Positions 16,803 through 25,567 of a stretch of 64,000 nucleotides of DNA are shown here, piece by piece. The DNA comes from Virgibacillus sp. NKC19-16 (lineage in GTDB: Bacteria > Bacillota > Bacilli > Bacillales > Amphibacillaceae). Location: the NCBI RefSeq assembly GCF_021560035.1, contig NZ_CP074373.1, positions 2,600,001 through 2,664,000 on the forward strand, written 5' to 3'. The notes under the pieces are model-generated. The model was not told the origin of the DNA, did no database searches, and saw nothing but the letters and a program-made list of their open reading frames with translations. Each line of letters begins with the position of its first letter. The stretch's first letter is position 1. Both the position numbers and the translations under genes were made by a program.

Positions 16803-18977
16803 CTATTTATTTTTCAGCTTCGCAAGTTGCTCCGCCATTGCGTTATTCTTAAACCCATCATCTTGGCTTTTTAAATATTTATTCACATCTTTTTTCGATA
16901 CTTTATGCTTTTTCTCCTTTTGTTTGCGCGCCTCAAAGGTGGAGAGTTTCTCGCGATGCCCACATTTGCACATGAACATTTGCCCTTCCCCTTCGCCGCG
17001 TAATTCCATACGCTTGTGACAGTTCGGACAGCGTGCGTTCGTTTGTTTGGCAATATTTTTCTTATGCCCACAGGAACGATCCTGGCAAACAAGCATGCGA
17101 CCTTTTTTATTATTAATTTCCAGCATATGCTTGCCACAATTTGGGCATTTGGTTCCAGTCATGTTGTCATGCTTGAAATTCTCATCACTATCTTTAATTT
17201 CCTGAACAACCTCACGTGCATATGTCTTCATTTCAGAAATAAAACGGTTTTTGTTCAGTTTACCTTCTGCAATAGACCCGAGTTTATCTTCCCATTCTGC
17301 TGTTAAGGCCGGGGATCTTAGGTCTTCCGGCACGAGGTTAAGCAATTGACGGCCCTTTGATGTCAGGAAAATATGCTTTCCCTTCATTTCCATGTACATC
17401 CCGTTGAAAAGTTTTTCAATGATATCCGCACGGGTTGCAACTGTTCCGAGTCCACCGGTTTTATTAATGGTACCAGCCAAATGCTTTTCATCTGAGCTCA
17501 TATAGCGCACGGGATTTTCCATCGCCTGTAGTAATCCACCTTCAGTAAAACGCTCCGGCGGTTTGGTTTCCCCATTCGTCATGGAAACACGTACATTCGA
17601 AAATACATCGCCTTTCTCTATAGCTGGCAGATTCTGATCAGCCCCATCGTCCTCGTCTTCATAACGATTATTGTAGATTTCCTTCCATCCCTGTTTCTTA
17701 ACGATTTTTCCTTTCGCAACAAAGCGTTCATTCTCTATTTTGGCGGTAACCTGGGTCTGTTCATACTCATACGGGTCAGAAAGTACAGCCAGGAATCGCT
17801 TCACAACAAGGTCATAAATTTTTCTTTCCTTATCATCTAATTCTTGTAAAATAACGCTCTGCTCTGTCGGGATAATCGCATGGTGATCGGAAACTTTTGC
17901 ATCATCGACCACAGATTTTGGCAGCTTGATATCCTTTTTCATAATTTTACCGGCAGCTTTTGCGTATTGATCCACCCCGCATGCTTTTACGCGATCTTTC
18001 AATGTCGGTACCACGTCTGTGGAAATCACACGTGAATCGGTTCTTGGATATGTCAGCACTTTATGCTGTTCATATAGCTTTTGCATCAAAGACAAGGTTT
18101 GTTTTCCGGAATAACCGAAAATTCGGTTCGCATCCCGCTGTAGTTCCGTTAAATCATAGAGTTGCGGCGCATGTTTCTTTTTATAGGATTTATTCACGTC
18201 CACGACATCAGCAGGCTTGTTCTTCAGTTTCTCCAAAAGATTGTCTGCCCGTTCCTTGGAAAATATACGGCTATTATTTTTCCCATCTTGCCAAGTAAAC
18301 GTAAATCCTTTATCTGTCTTCGCTTGGATTCCGTAAAATTTTTGCGGCTTAAATTCTTTAATTTCCTTTTCGCGTTTGGCAATCATGGCAAGTGTTGGTG
18401 TTTGAACTCTACCTGTCGATAACTGCGCATTAAATTTCGTTGTCAGTGCACGGGTTGCGTTCAAACCAACGTACCAATCCGCTTCTGAACGAGCGACCGC
18501 TGATGCGTATAAATTTTCATATTTCTTACCTGGTTTCAATTGCTTAAATCCATCACGAATCGCTTTATCGGTAACGGATGAAATCCATAGACGTTTGACC
18601 GGTTTATTTGTTCTGGCTTTTTCTAAAATCCAGCGCGCAACAAGTTCACCTTCGCGCCCGGCGTCTGTCGCGATTACGACTTCGCCCACATCCTTACGAT
18701 TAAGCTGTGTTTTCACTGCATTAAACTGCTTTCCAGTTTTCTTAATTACAACTAGATTTAACTGATCTGGCAACATCGGCAAGTCATCGAGTTTCCATGT
18801 TTTATATTTTTCATCATAGACTTCAGGATCGGCCAATGTAACTAAATGACCGAGCGCCCATGTCACAATATAGTTTGATCCTTCCATATAGCCATTGCCT
18901 TTTTGATTGCATTTTAAGACGCGGGCAATATCACGGCCAACAGAAGGCTTTTCTGCTAGTACGACTGTTTTACTCAT
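16803..18977 (-). CDS. topB: DNA topoisomerase III
   Basis: 724-residue type IA topoisomerase that decatenates DNA by single-strand passage. The TOPRIM domain opens with VLAEKPSVGRDIARVL and has DAGREGE; the active-site Tyr is in LTYPRTDSR (near 310). Two C-terminal zinc ribbons are visible (KCPNCGKHM ... CQDRSCGHKK and RCPNCHKRM ... CKCGHREK), then a Lys-rich tail. The start MSKTVV at 18977 follows AAAGGA. The frame stays open 142 codons further upstream, but that part lies over a low-complexity repeat and is not like any topoisomerase N-terminus. Confidence 0.95.
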   Translation of the reverse strand: MSKTVVLAEKPSVGRDIARVLKCNQKGNGYMEGSNYIVTWALGHLVTLADPEVYDEKYKTWKLDDLPMLPDQLNLVVIKKTGKQFNAVKTQLNRKDVGEVVIATDAGREGELVARWILEKARTNKPVKRLWISSVTDKAIRDGFKQLKPGKKYENLYASAVARSEADWYVGLNATRALTTKFNAQLSTGRVQTPTLAMIAKREKEIKEFKPQKFYGIQAKTDKGFTFTWQDGKNNSRIFSKERADNLLEKLKNKPADVVDVNKSYKKKHAPQLYDLTELQRDANRIFGYSGKQTLSLMQKLYEQHKVLTYPRTDSRVISTDVVPTLKDRVKACGVDQYAKAAGKIMKKDIKLPKSVVDDAKVSDHHAIIPTEQSVILQELDDKERKIYDLVVKRFLAVLSDPYEYEQTQVTAKIENERFVAKGKIVKKQGWKEIYNNRYEDEDDGADQNLPAIEKGDVFSNVRVSMTNGETKPPERFTEGGLLQAMENPVRYMSSDEKHLAGTINKTGGLGTVATRADIIEKLFNGMYMEMKGKHIFLTSKGRQLLNLVPEDLRSPALTAEWEDKLGSIAEGKLNKNRFISEMKTYAREVVQEIKDSDENFKHDNMTGTKCPNCGKHMLEINNKKGRMLVCQDRSCGHKKNIAKQTNARCPNCHKRMELRGEGEGQMFMCKCGHREKLSTFEARKQKEKKHKVSKKDVNKYLKSQDDGFKNNAMAEQLAKLKNK

Positions 18978-19081
18978 CTTGGAAAATCCTTTCTCTTGTA
19001 AAAAAACTCCTATTGCTACTTTACCACAAAATGTGGCTTCTTTCAGGAGGAGTTGTTTTGCTGTATGAGTCGTGGGGCTGA

Positions 19082-19297
19082 CGCTCGAGTTAAGTGGAGT
19101 AGCGCTCGGCTTGGGGATGCTGGTGCGTGAGTGAGCGCGAGAGTGAATCACTCGAGCGACCGGAGCTTCTACTCGAGCTGGAACGTGGTACATACGAGTG
19201 TCAGCGATATTTTTAAGGTCTGGTGCTTGAGCTGAGGGGATGGCGCTCGACCCTGAGAGGCTGCTGCTCGACCTGAAGAGTATGGCGCTCGACCTGG
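19082..19297. repeat. Degenerate GC-rich repeat with ~21-bp period
   Basis: Copies of a unit around gGCGCTCGAcctga recur at 21-bp steps: the GCTCGACC core sits at 19245, 19266 and 19287, and GCTCGAG/GCTCGGC at 19083 and 19104. More degenerate copies lie between. The tract is much richer in G+C than its surroundings and lies in the 440-bp gap between topB and ytaF. No gene is supported. On the minus strand it stays open in the topB frame as a Ser/Ala/Arg-rich heptad-like string, which I regard as incidental. Confidence 0.75.
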
Positions 19298-19416
19298 CGA
19301 GCTGTGCATCATCACCTCTCCATCCAGTCATCGAATTCCTTCCGTCTATGTCCACGCACAACCTATTACGCCTTTCCATAGAATGTATATAGAAATATCG
19401 CAAAGGAATTGGTAGT

Positions 19417-20040
19417 ATGCTTTTTTATACTGGATTATTTTTCTTAGTTATTGCTGTAAGCTTGGATGGGTTCGGGGTAGGTGTCACATACGGTATACGA
19501 AAAATTCGTGTCCCGCTTCTTGCCTTACTTATTATCATGTTATGTTCCGGTGTCATCGTATTACTGGCAATGACAACCGGAAATGTACTTCGTTCGTTTA
19601 TTTCGCCAGATAGTGCACAAGTGCTTGGTGGCATTATCTTAATTTTACTAGGCAGCTTTTCTTTATACAATATTATTCGGCCAAAACAGGAGTCCTCGGC
19701 CTCCATGGAGGATCCAAGGGGCAATAAACAGAACATCTTCACAACCATTCTTACAACTCCGGACAAAGCGGACCTTGATCAATCTGGAATTATTACGCCC
19801 AATGAAGCTGTCCTGCTTGGTGCTGCGCTTGCCCTGGATGCGTTTGGGGCCGGAATCGGCGCATCTATGCTTGGCTATTCTCCTGTCATCACTGCTGTTC
19901 TTATCGCATTTATGAGTGGATTATTTGTTTTCCTAGGCATTCAAACAGGTATGCTTTTAGCTAAAAATAAATACATGCAACAACTGACATATGTTCCGCC
20001 CGTCTTGTTAATTGCCCTTGGGATGTTTAATATTTTATAA
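19417..20040 (+). CDS. ytaF: Sporulation membrane protein YtaF (MntP-like fold)
   Basis: 207-residue integral membrane protein with about six hydrophobic segments in two repeats. The conserved acidic motif SLDGFGVGVTYGIR (near 15) is echoed by ALDAFGAGIGASM (near 143), as in YtaF and manganese-exporter relatives. In B. subtilis YtaF is a sporulation membrane protein of uncertain activity. It converges on the SDR gene with a 6-bp overlap of the two stop regions and no terminator between. Confidence 0.9.
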   Translation: MLFYTGLFFLVIAVSLDGFGVGVTYGIRKIRVPLLALLIIMLCSGVIVLLAMTTGNVLRSFISPDSAQVLGGIILILLGSFSLYNIIRPKQESSASMEDPRGNKQNIFTTILTTPDKADLDQSGIITPNEAVLLGAALALDAFGAGIGASMLGYSPVITAVLIAFMSGLFVFLGIQTGMLLAKNKYMQQLTYVPPVLLIALGMFNIL

Positions 20041-20826
20041 CGCTTTAACCAGTCCACCATCAACGACCAATGACTGACCTGTTATATAGGTGTTCGCACC
20101 AGAGGCAAGAAATACAATCACTTTGGCAAATTCTTGCGGTTGCCCGTAACGTTTCATTGGAATTTCCTCCTCTGCTGCCTTTTTGATTTCCTCATCAGAT
20201 AAATCTTGCTGGTCTGCTTTCGTTTTGTTTAATTCTGTGATCCGATCCGTTTCAATAGTTCCCGGCCCAACAGTATTAATTAAAATATTATCTGCACTTA
20301 GTTCCTGTGACAGGGATTTTGCCAGTCCGACAATCCCTGGACGCATTGTATTGGAAAGGACCAGATTATCAAGTGTCTGCTTCATCGACGAAGAAGCCAG
20401 GTTAACAATATGTCCTCGGCTTTGTTCTTTCATATATGGGATCACTTCTCGCGTTGTTCGAATAAAGCTAAGTAGATTCAGTTCAAATGCATGATACCAG
20501 TCGTCATCATCCAATGTTAAAAACTTCCCGGCTGGAGGTCCACCTGCATTGTTGATCAGTACATCAACCGTGCCACTGGATTCCACAACCTTTTCTACCA
20601 CCTGTTTAATATCGCTTGAATTTTTCATATCACAAACCGTAAAATCCACGTTGCTGTTGCCCGTTTCCTCCTTTATTTCCTCAGCCGTTTGTTTTAAAGC
20701 CTCTTCATTTCGACTGCTGATTAGAACATGCGCTCCTTCACGTGCAAATTCTGTTGCAACAGCCTTTCCCAATCCTTTACTTGCGGCCGTAACAATAACC
20801 GATTTCCCTTTTAAATGTAGGTCTAT
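20035..20826 (-). CDS. Atypical SDR-family oxidoreductase (apparent ATA start)
   Basis: About 263 residues with an N-terminal Rossmann motif TAASKGLGKAVA, the NNAGGP motif near residue 90, and the C-terminal YITGQSLVVDGG. The usual Tyr-x3-Lys catalytic pair is not found: the aligned segment LVLSNTMRPGIVG has Ser and Arg, as in a known SDR subgroup with the LSN signature. Start: no ATG exists. A GTG at 20835 overlaps the AAGGAG site, while an ATA codon at 20826 lies exactly 8 nt after it and yields the family-like opening DLHLKGK. Substrate unknown. Confidence 0.85.
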   Translation of the reverse strand: MDLHLKGKSVIVTAASKGLGKAVATEFAREGAHVLISSRNEEALKQTAEEIKEETGNSNVDFTVCDMKNSSDIKQVVEKVVESSGTVDVLINNAGGPPAGKFLTLDDDDWYHAFELNLLSFIRTTREVIPYMKEQSRGHIVNLASSSMKQTLDNLVLSNTMRPGIVGLAKSLSQELSADNILINTVGPGTIETDRITELNKTKADQQDLSDEEIKKAAEEEIPMKRYGQPQEFAKVIVFLASGANTYITGQSLVVDGGLVKAL

Positions 20827-20928
20827 TATAAACACTCCTTTTTACTATAAAAATATCCGAAATCTACCCCTATCATTATAAAAAGGAAGATTTCGGATTT
20901 TGCCAATAAATATTTTCGGATCATAGTT

Positions 20929-20997
20929 TTATAGCATCGAGATAATCCAACCTATTACAACAATTGCACCGATCACCATTAAAATAGTACGTAACAT
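20929..20997 (-). CDS. 22-residue membrane peptide
   Basis: A small open frame with ATG at 20997, GAAAGGA 8 nt upstream and a TAA at 20929. The product begins MLRTILMVIGAIVV and ends GWIISML: one hydrophobic helix after an Arg. It lies alone between the SDR and AEC genes. The quality of the ribosome site and the clean single-helix composition support translation. I do not recognise a named family. Confidence 0.6.
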   Translation of the reverse strand: MLRTILMVIGAIVVIGWIISML

Positions 20998-21094
20998 AAC
21001 GTTCATCCTTTCATGAAGAAAACATTCATTTCTTCGTTGATTATATACTTACTCATACCATACCCATAACCAAAAAGATGAAAACATTCCTTAC

Positions 21095-21991
21095 TTATAT
21101 AATATTCAATAAGACCGTAACAGATACTATACTTACAAGTGTTGCAACAAGTGTAATACTTGAAACCAGTTCAGGTTCTGTATCAAATTCAATGGCATAC
21201 ATGGTGGTCGTTGCTGCAGTCGGCATGGCTGAAATAATAACGATAACCGCGCCAATAATTGGATCCACATCAACAAAATAAATAAAGCCAAACCCAATCA
21301 GTGGAGAGATCACCATTTTCAAAATCACTGAAGAAGTAATGACCTGCCAATTGAGATTGATCGATGTAATGGATGCCAGCTGCATGCCAAGCATGATCAT
21401 CATAACCGGGATTGCTGCATCCCCAACCATCGCTATCGTCGAATGAACAGATTCAGGCAGGGGACCCCAAGAGAAATACTGAAAAATAAACGCCAGTATC
21501 GCTGCATAGGTCGTCGGCATCTTTAGCACATTTTTAAACGCACGTTTCATGCCACTTGTACTGCGAGATGCATAATATATTCCAAAAAAATTATTCATTA
21601 ATGATTGCACGATCATAATAAATACAGCATAAGGCAACGCTGCATTCCCTACACTAAACAAAACAACAGGGAGACCGTAATTTCCTGAATTCATAAAGCC
21701 TGTCGACAAAATAGCCGCACTTTCGATGGAAGGCTGCCAGTTTAATAGTTTGGCAAGAATCTTATTCAAGAGAACCATGAGGAAAAATAAAACAAACATA
21801 AAAATAACAATAACCATATAGCCTCTATCAAAGTCAGCGTCATACAGCGAACTAAAAACAAGTGCGGGACTCAAAATATATAATGTTACTGTCGAAACAG
21901 ATTTCACATCCATAATTCGAATCCGTTGCAAAATAAAACCCGCAGCAAACACTGCGATAATCGGTAAAATAACATTTAAAAATAAACTCAT
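21095..21991 (-). CDS. AEC-family transporter (auxin efflux carrier type)
   Basis: 298 residues with about ten hydrophobic segments in two halves. The first half ends near NSGNYGLPV (residues 107-115), a conserved feature of AEC carriers. Members move organic acids or related anions out of or into the cell; the substrate here is unknown. The ATG follows GGAGATGG, 13 bp after the speG stop, so the two genes form an operon. Confidence 0.88.
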   Translation of the reverse strand: MSLFLNVILPIIAVFAAGFILQRIRIMDVKSVSTVTLYILSPALVFSSLYDADFDRGYMVIVIFMFVLFFLMVLLNKILAKLLNWQPSIESAAILSTGFMNSGNYGLPVVLFSVGNAALPYAVFIMIVQSLMNNFFGIYYASRSTSGMKRAFKNVLKMPTTYAAILAFIFQYFSWGPLPESVHSTIAMVGDAAIPVMMIMLGMQLASITSINLNWQVITSSVILKMVISPLIGFGFIYFVDVDPIIGAVIVIISAMPTAATTTMYAIEFDTEPELVSSITLVATLVSIVSVTVLLNII

Positions 21992-22004
21992 GATGCCATC
22001 TCCA

Positions 22005-22520
22005 TTAACTCATGCTAAAATAATCTTCCTGGAACATACACATGATTACTGCATTATGATAAGCCCCATTTACAAAATACTCATCTTTTAATTCTGCTTC
22101 AACCTGAAAGCCAGCCTTTTTATAAATATGAATGGCTTTTTCATTGATTTGATCAACAACCAAATACAGCTTATGCAAATTTAGTGTGGCAAAAGCATAA
22201 TTCATCGCCAAACGTGTGGCGCGACCTGCATAGCCGTTTCCTTGCTGCGCGGGATCTATCATAATTGTAAACTCCGCTTTCCGATGAATCGGATCGATCG
22301 CAACTAATTCCACCAAGCCAAGTTTTTCATTCCCTTTTTTCAAAATGAAGCGCCTCTCATGCGGATTGGAAATATTTTTATCATATAAATCCTTAAGCTC
22401 TGCAAGAGACTTATAGGCTTCTGCAAACCAGTAGGACATGATATCTGCATTATTATTTAACGTATGGATAAATTCCAAGTCTTCCTTTTCCAGTGTGCGT
22501 AACCCAATTTGCTCATCCAT
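22005..22520 (-). CDS. speG: Spermidine N1-acetyltransferase SpeG
   Basis: 171-residue GNAT acetyltransferase aligning along its length with E. coli SpeG. Shared segments include RTLEKEDLEFIH, the YWF motif near residue 31, LYDKNISNPHERRF, GLVELVAIDPIHRKAEF and KLYLVVDQINEKAIHIYKKAGF. The acetyl-CoA loop is QQGNGYAGRA. It acetylates spermidine or spermine to lower polyamine toxicity. AGGAGG precedes the ATG, and the AEC gene follows in the same transcript. Confidence 0.93.
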   Translation of the reverse strand: MDEQIGLRTLEKEDLEFIHTLNNNADIMSYWFAEAYKSLAELKDLYDKNISNPHERRFILKKGNEKLGLVELVAIDPIHRKAEFTIMIDPAQQGNGYAGRATRLAMNYAFATLNLHKLYLVVDQINEKAIHIYKKAGFQVEAELKDEYFVNGAYHNAVIMCMFQEDYFSMS

Positions 22521-22632
22521 TGATTGAACCTCCTAACCGTTTCTTTATTTATAATAGCACAATCAAACGAACTTCCTCAAAACAACTATCTCTATTAGAG
22601 CAGCTTTATCTAAAAAAGATTTGTGATAAAAC

Positions 22633-22661
22633 TTGACAAGTCTTCATTTGTGTGAGATGAT
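22633..22661 (+). promoter_or_regulatory. Sigma-A-type promoter of the cvfB leader
   Basis: TTGACA, 17 nt, GATGAT. It predicts a start near 22668-22670, over 300 nt before the cvfB ATG. Confidence 0.7.
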
Positions 22662-22669
22662 ATTCAAGT

Positions 22670-22953
22670 TAACAAACGAAGTAGCAAATAAGTATTTCTG
22701 GCATTCTACGTAATGTTTTTCAAGATGCTTATTCACACTGGCGCGACTAAGGGGTCGCAAGGACGTAAGAGCAGGTTAGGGCTTACGTTGCTTAAGTTAG
22801 GAAACACCCAGTGGAACATGTACCGCGGTAAAGTGAAATTCGACAAATGAAATTTCCCACCCGAAATAAATCGGGATTAATTAAAATTCAAATAGACTTA
22901 TGTGTTACTTTAGAAATCAAAGGGGTACTCTTATAGTAAGGGTGCCCCTTTTC
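22670..22953 (+). ncRNA. Structured leader RNA of unknown class upstream of cvfB
   Basis: A ~280-nt untranslated stretch between a strong promoter and cvfB. A closing stem CACTGG (22736-22741) pairs with CCAGTG (22808-22813). Inside it are hairpins GCGAC/GTCGC (22743-22758) and ACGTAAG/CTTACGT (22763-22788), followed by CCGCGG and CCCGA/TCGGG. It ends in a terminator-like hairpin. I compared it with the common Bacillus leaders (T-box, S-box, lysine, purine, FMN, TPP, c-di-AMP, guanidine and others) from memory and it fits none. It may be a regulator of cvfB or a free small RNA. Confidence 0.55.
22919..22953 (+). terminator. Terminator or attenuator before cvfB
   Basis: AAAGGGGTAC pairs with GTGCCCCTTT (one G-U pair) over a 13-nt loop; four T residues close the 3' arm. 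It ends 34 bp before the cvfB ATG, so it can end a small RNA or attenuate the gene. Confidence 0.7.
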
Positions 22954-22986
22954 CAATACATATATGTAAGAAAGAAGGTTAAACAA

Positions 22987-23841
22987 ATGACTCAATTACC
23001 CATTGGAACGATCCAAACAATGCTTGTATTACGCAAAATTGATACAGGATACGTTTTGAAAAAGGATACGGAAGAAGCACTACTGCATCACAATGAAACA
23101 GAAAATGAGCTTGAAATTGATCAGGAAATTGACGTTTTTTTGTACAACGATAAAAAAGGTCAAGTGATCGCAACAACGAAATTGCCGAGCATTGTTATGG
23201 ACTCGTATGGTTGGACAGAAGTTACCGAGGTAATACCTAAATTAGGCGCATTCGTCTCCATTGGCATTGCAAAAGACATGCTCGTTTCCGTGGATGATCT
23301 TCCATTATTTGAAGCTGTATGGCCAAATATCGGTGACAAACTTTTTGTCACACTGGGAAAAGATCAAAAAGGACGCCTACTTGCAATCCCTGCAACGGAA
23401 GGAATTATGGCAAGAGAAATCGAAGCAGCAACGGAAGAATTGCTGAACCAACCGATCAAGGGGACTGTTTATCACACAAGCCGAGAAGGTTCTGCGATAA
23501 TGACCGAAGAATCGTATCGGGGATTTATCCATCACACCGAACGAAAAGAAGAACCCCGTCTGGGAGAGTTGGTACAGGGGCGTGTAATCGAGGTAAAAGA
23601 AGATGGTACACTAAATGTTTCCCTACGGCCGCTTAAACAGCACAGTATGGGAGAAGATGCGGACGCCATATTGGCGCACATCGAGGAAAGCGGCGGGCAA
23701 ATTCCTTTTGATGACAAAAGCGACCCGGAAGATATTCGCGGGACGTTTCATATCAGTAAGGCAGCCTTCAAACGCGCACTTGGTAAACTGATGAAAGAAG
23801 GGAAGATTAAGCAGCGTGATGGGAGCACTTATCTAAAATAA
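22987..23841 (+). CDS. cvfB: CvfB-family S1 RNA-binding protein (YitL)
   Basis: 284 residues of the CvfB/YitL family: repeated S1-like OB folds followed by a C-terminal winged helix (DPEDIRGTFHISKAAFKRALGKLMKEGKIKQRDG). In Staphylococcus CvfB binds RNA and affects virulence gene expression; in Bacillus its job is less clear. The ATG at 22987 has AGAAGG 8 nt upstream. The longer frame from 22900 would begin inside the leader hairpin and is rejected. The structured leader ahead suggests control by transcription attenuation. Confidence 0.9.
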   Translation: MTQLPIGTIQTMLVLRKIDTGYVLKKDTEEALLHHNETENELEIDQEIDVFLYNDKKGQVIATTKLPSIVMDSYGWTEVTEVIPKLGAFVSIGIAKDMLVSVDDLPLFEAVWPNIGDKLFVTLGKDQKGRLLAIPATEGIMAREIEAATEELLNQPIKGTVYHTSREGSAIMTEESYRGFIHHTERKEEPRLGELVQGRVIEVKEDGTLNVSLRPLKQHSMGEDADAILAHIEESGGQIPFDDKSDPEDIRGTFHISKAAFKRALGKLMKEGKIKQRDGSTYLK

Positions 23842-23850
23842 CGCAACTTA

Positions 23851-23878
23851 AAGGCCACAGAAATAATTCTGTGGCCTT
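23851..23878. terminator. Hairpin between convergent cvfB and a membrane-protein gene
   Basis: Perfect 12-bp stem AAGGCCACAGAA/TTCTGTGGCCTT with a 4-nt loop. The T-tract is short on both strands, so it is a moderate terminator. Confidence 0.65.
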
Positions 23879-23892
23879 CCCCGTTCTCTTAG

Positions 23893-24189
23893 TTACGCTT
23901 TTGAATCTTGTGCATAGGCATCCATAATGGAAGTGATGACAAACCCAATAGCCGCCGCAAATAGAGCTGCAATTCCCCATCCGCCGAAGCCTGCTCCCAT
24001 AATTTCTACTTTTCCGATGATCGGAGCAATTAACACAAGCAATAGCCCAACCACAGCTACATAGACGCTTGGATAGTAACGTACATGTGATTCTTTCTTA
24101 GAAGCATTCGCTAGAAATATGCTAATGACAAGCACTACTGCTGTTAAAATACCACCAATAGTAAAGACTGATTGTATCATCATTTTCAC
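23893..24189 (-). CDS. Small membrane protein, YesK-like
   Basis: About 98 residues with three hydrophobic helices (roughly 5-27, 42-60 and 68-88), separated by a short Lys-rich loop with RYYPS. The layout resembles the small YesK-like proteins of Bacillus, but I see no motif that gives a function. The start could be any of three Met in the first four residues. It stands alone. Confidence 0.6.
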   Translation of the reverse strand: MKMMIQSVFTIGGILTAVVLVISIFLANASKKESHVRYYPSVYVAVVGLLLVLIAPIIGKVEIMGAGFGGWGIAALFAAAIGFVITSIMDAYAQDSKA

Positions 24190-24348
24190 CTCATATTATA
24201 TGTATCATTTACTATATTCTACAATTGTATGCGTTTAAAGTCAATTTATACTAAGTAAATTTACTTATAACTTTTGCAGTTTAAGATATTGTAATTTTCA
24301 AATATATACATGAATAGAATAATGATACATCCATAGAAAGGAGGAAAA

Positions 24349-25557
24349 ATGACCATGAAAAAGAATTTTATTTGGCAAATTGTGGGGGCCTTTATTCTCG
24401 CCATCATCGTCGGTTTAATTTTTGGAGAGAGAGCAGGCTATGTTCAACCGCTTGGGGATTTATTTCTACGTCTTATCCAATTTATCATTATTCCATTAAT
24501 CCTATCAACGATCATTGTTGGAATTACAAGTGCTGGTGACATCAAAAAGCTGAGCCGCTTGGGCGGAAAAACTATTTCCTATTATTTGGTGACAAGCTTC
24601 ATCGCCATTTCCATAGGTCTGGCAGCGGGTTTCATCTTCCAACCAGGAACAGGGATTGATATTACCATGGAGGAAGGAGCCGCCGCGCCAAATGAGACGG
24701 AAGGAGTTGTCCAGACATTACTAAATATAATCCCAACCAATCCCATCGAAGCTTTATCGACTGGTAATGTATTACAAATCATCTTCTTCGCCATCTTCTT
24801 AGGGATCGGTATCACCCTGGTTGGGGAAAAAGCTGCACCCGTCCAGCGATTTTTTGATGGATTGGCAGAAGTTATGTATAAAATCACCGGTCTGATTATG
24901 GTACTTGTCCCAATCGGGATATTTGGATTACTGGCACCAATCGTTGGAGAATATGGACTATCCGTTTTACTGCCGCTTCTCAAATTAATTTTCGCTGTTC
25001 TTGTTGCGTGTATCATTCATGCCGGAGTGGTTTATTCGTCAGCTGTAAAAACATTTGGCAAAATAAGTCCGCTTACATTTTTCAAAGGGATTTTCCCTGC
25101 AGCAGTCGTAGCATTCAGTACGAGTAGTAGTTCTGGAACCCTGCCAATCACGATGAAGAACACACAGGAAAATTTAGGTGTATCCAAAGAAACAAGTAGC
25201 TTTGGCCTCCCATTAGGCGCAACCATCAATATGGATGGAACCGCCATTTATTTAGGTGTTGCTGTTTTATTTATAGCACAATACTTTAACGCGGAGCTCT
25301 CACTAGCACAAATCTTGACAGTCGCATTGCTTGCAACACTTGCTTCCATCGGAACAGCAGGGGTACCTGGAGCAGGATTAATTATGCTAACAATGGTGCT
25401 AGGTGCAGTGAATTTGCCGCTTGAAGGTATTGCACTCATCGCCGGGGTCGATCGGATCCTTGACATGATGCGTACTTCTGTAAACATCATGGGCGATGCA
25501 TCCGCAGCTGTAGTTGTCGATGCATCCGAAAGAAAGCGGGAAGAACCAGCTTCATAG
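24349..25557 (+). CDS. Dicarboxylate/amino acid:cation symporter (GltP/DctA family)
   Basis: 402-residue DAACS-family secondary transporter for glutamate, aspartate or C4-dicarboxylates with Na+ or H+. Diagnostic features are the serine-rich reentrant loop FSTSSSSGTLPIT (near residue 255), NMDGTAIY (near 296) and the final helix segment DRILDMMRTSVNIMGD. AAAGGAGG precedes the start. An AT-rich gap with an AAGTAAATTTACTT palindrome lies upstream. Amino acid versus dicarboxylate cannot be decided with certainty. Confidence 0.92.
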   Translation: MTMKKNFIWQIVGAFILAIIVGLIFGERAGYVQPLGDLFLRLIQFIIIPLILSTIIVGITSAGDIKKLSRLGGKTISYYLVTSFIAISIGLAAGFIFQPGTGIDITMEEGAAAPNETEGVVQTLLNIIPTNPIEALSTGNVLQIIFFAIFLGIGITLVGEKAAPVQRFFDGLAEVMYKITGLIMVLVPIGIFGLLAPIVGEYGLSVLLPLLKLIFAVLVACIIHAGVVYSSAVKTFGKISPLTFFKGIFPAAVVAFSTSSSSGTLPITMKNTQENLGVSKETSSFGLPLGATINMDGTAIYLGVAVLFIAQYFNAELSLAQILTVALLATLASIGTAGVPGAGLIMLTMVLGAVNLPLEGIALIAGVDRILDMMRTSVNIMGDASAAVVVDASERKREEPAS

Positions 25558-25567
25558 AGATGTTCGT

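Noticed and set aside
19082-19297. CRISPR array
   Set aside because: The repeat is degenerate, the period is only 21 bp and there are no unique spacers or cas genes.
18978-19403. 142-codon upstream extension of topB
   Set aside because: It covers a low-complexity 21-bp repeat, is unlike any topoisomerase N-terminus, and the start at 18977 has its own ribosome site.
22805-22835. T-box-like string GTACCGCGG in the cvfB leader
   Set aside because: The full T-box motif, its antiterminator partner and stem I are missing, and the terminator downstream does not pair with it.
22900-22986. 29-codon N-terminal extension of CvfB
   Set aside because: It would start within the leader terminator hairpin and lacks a ribosome site; the ATG at 22987 has one.
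24582-25016. 144-codon minus-strand ORF inside the DAACS symporter gene
   Set aside because: Antisense shadow of a well-supported membrane protein gene.
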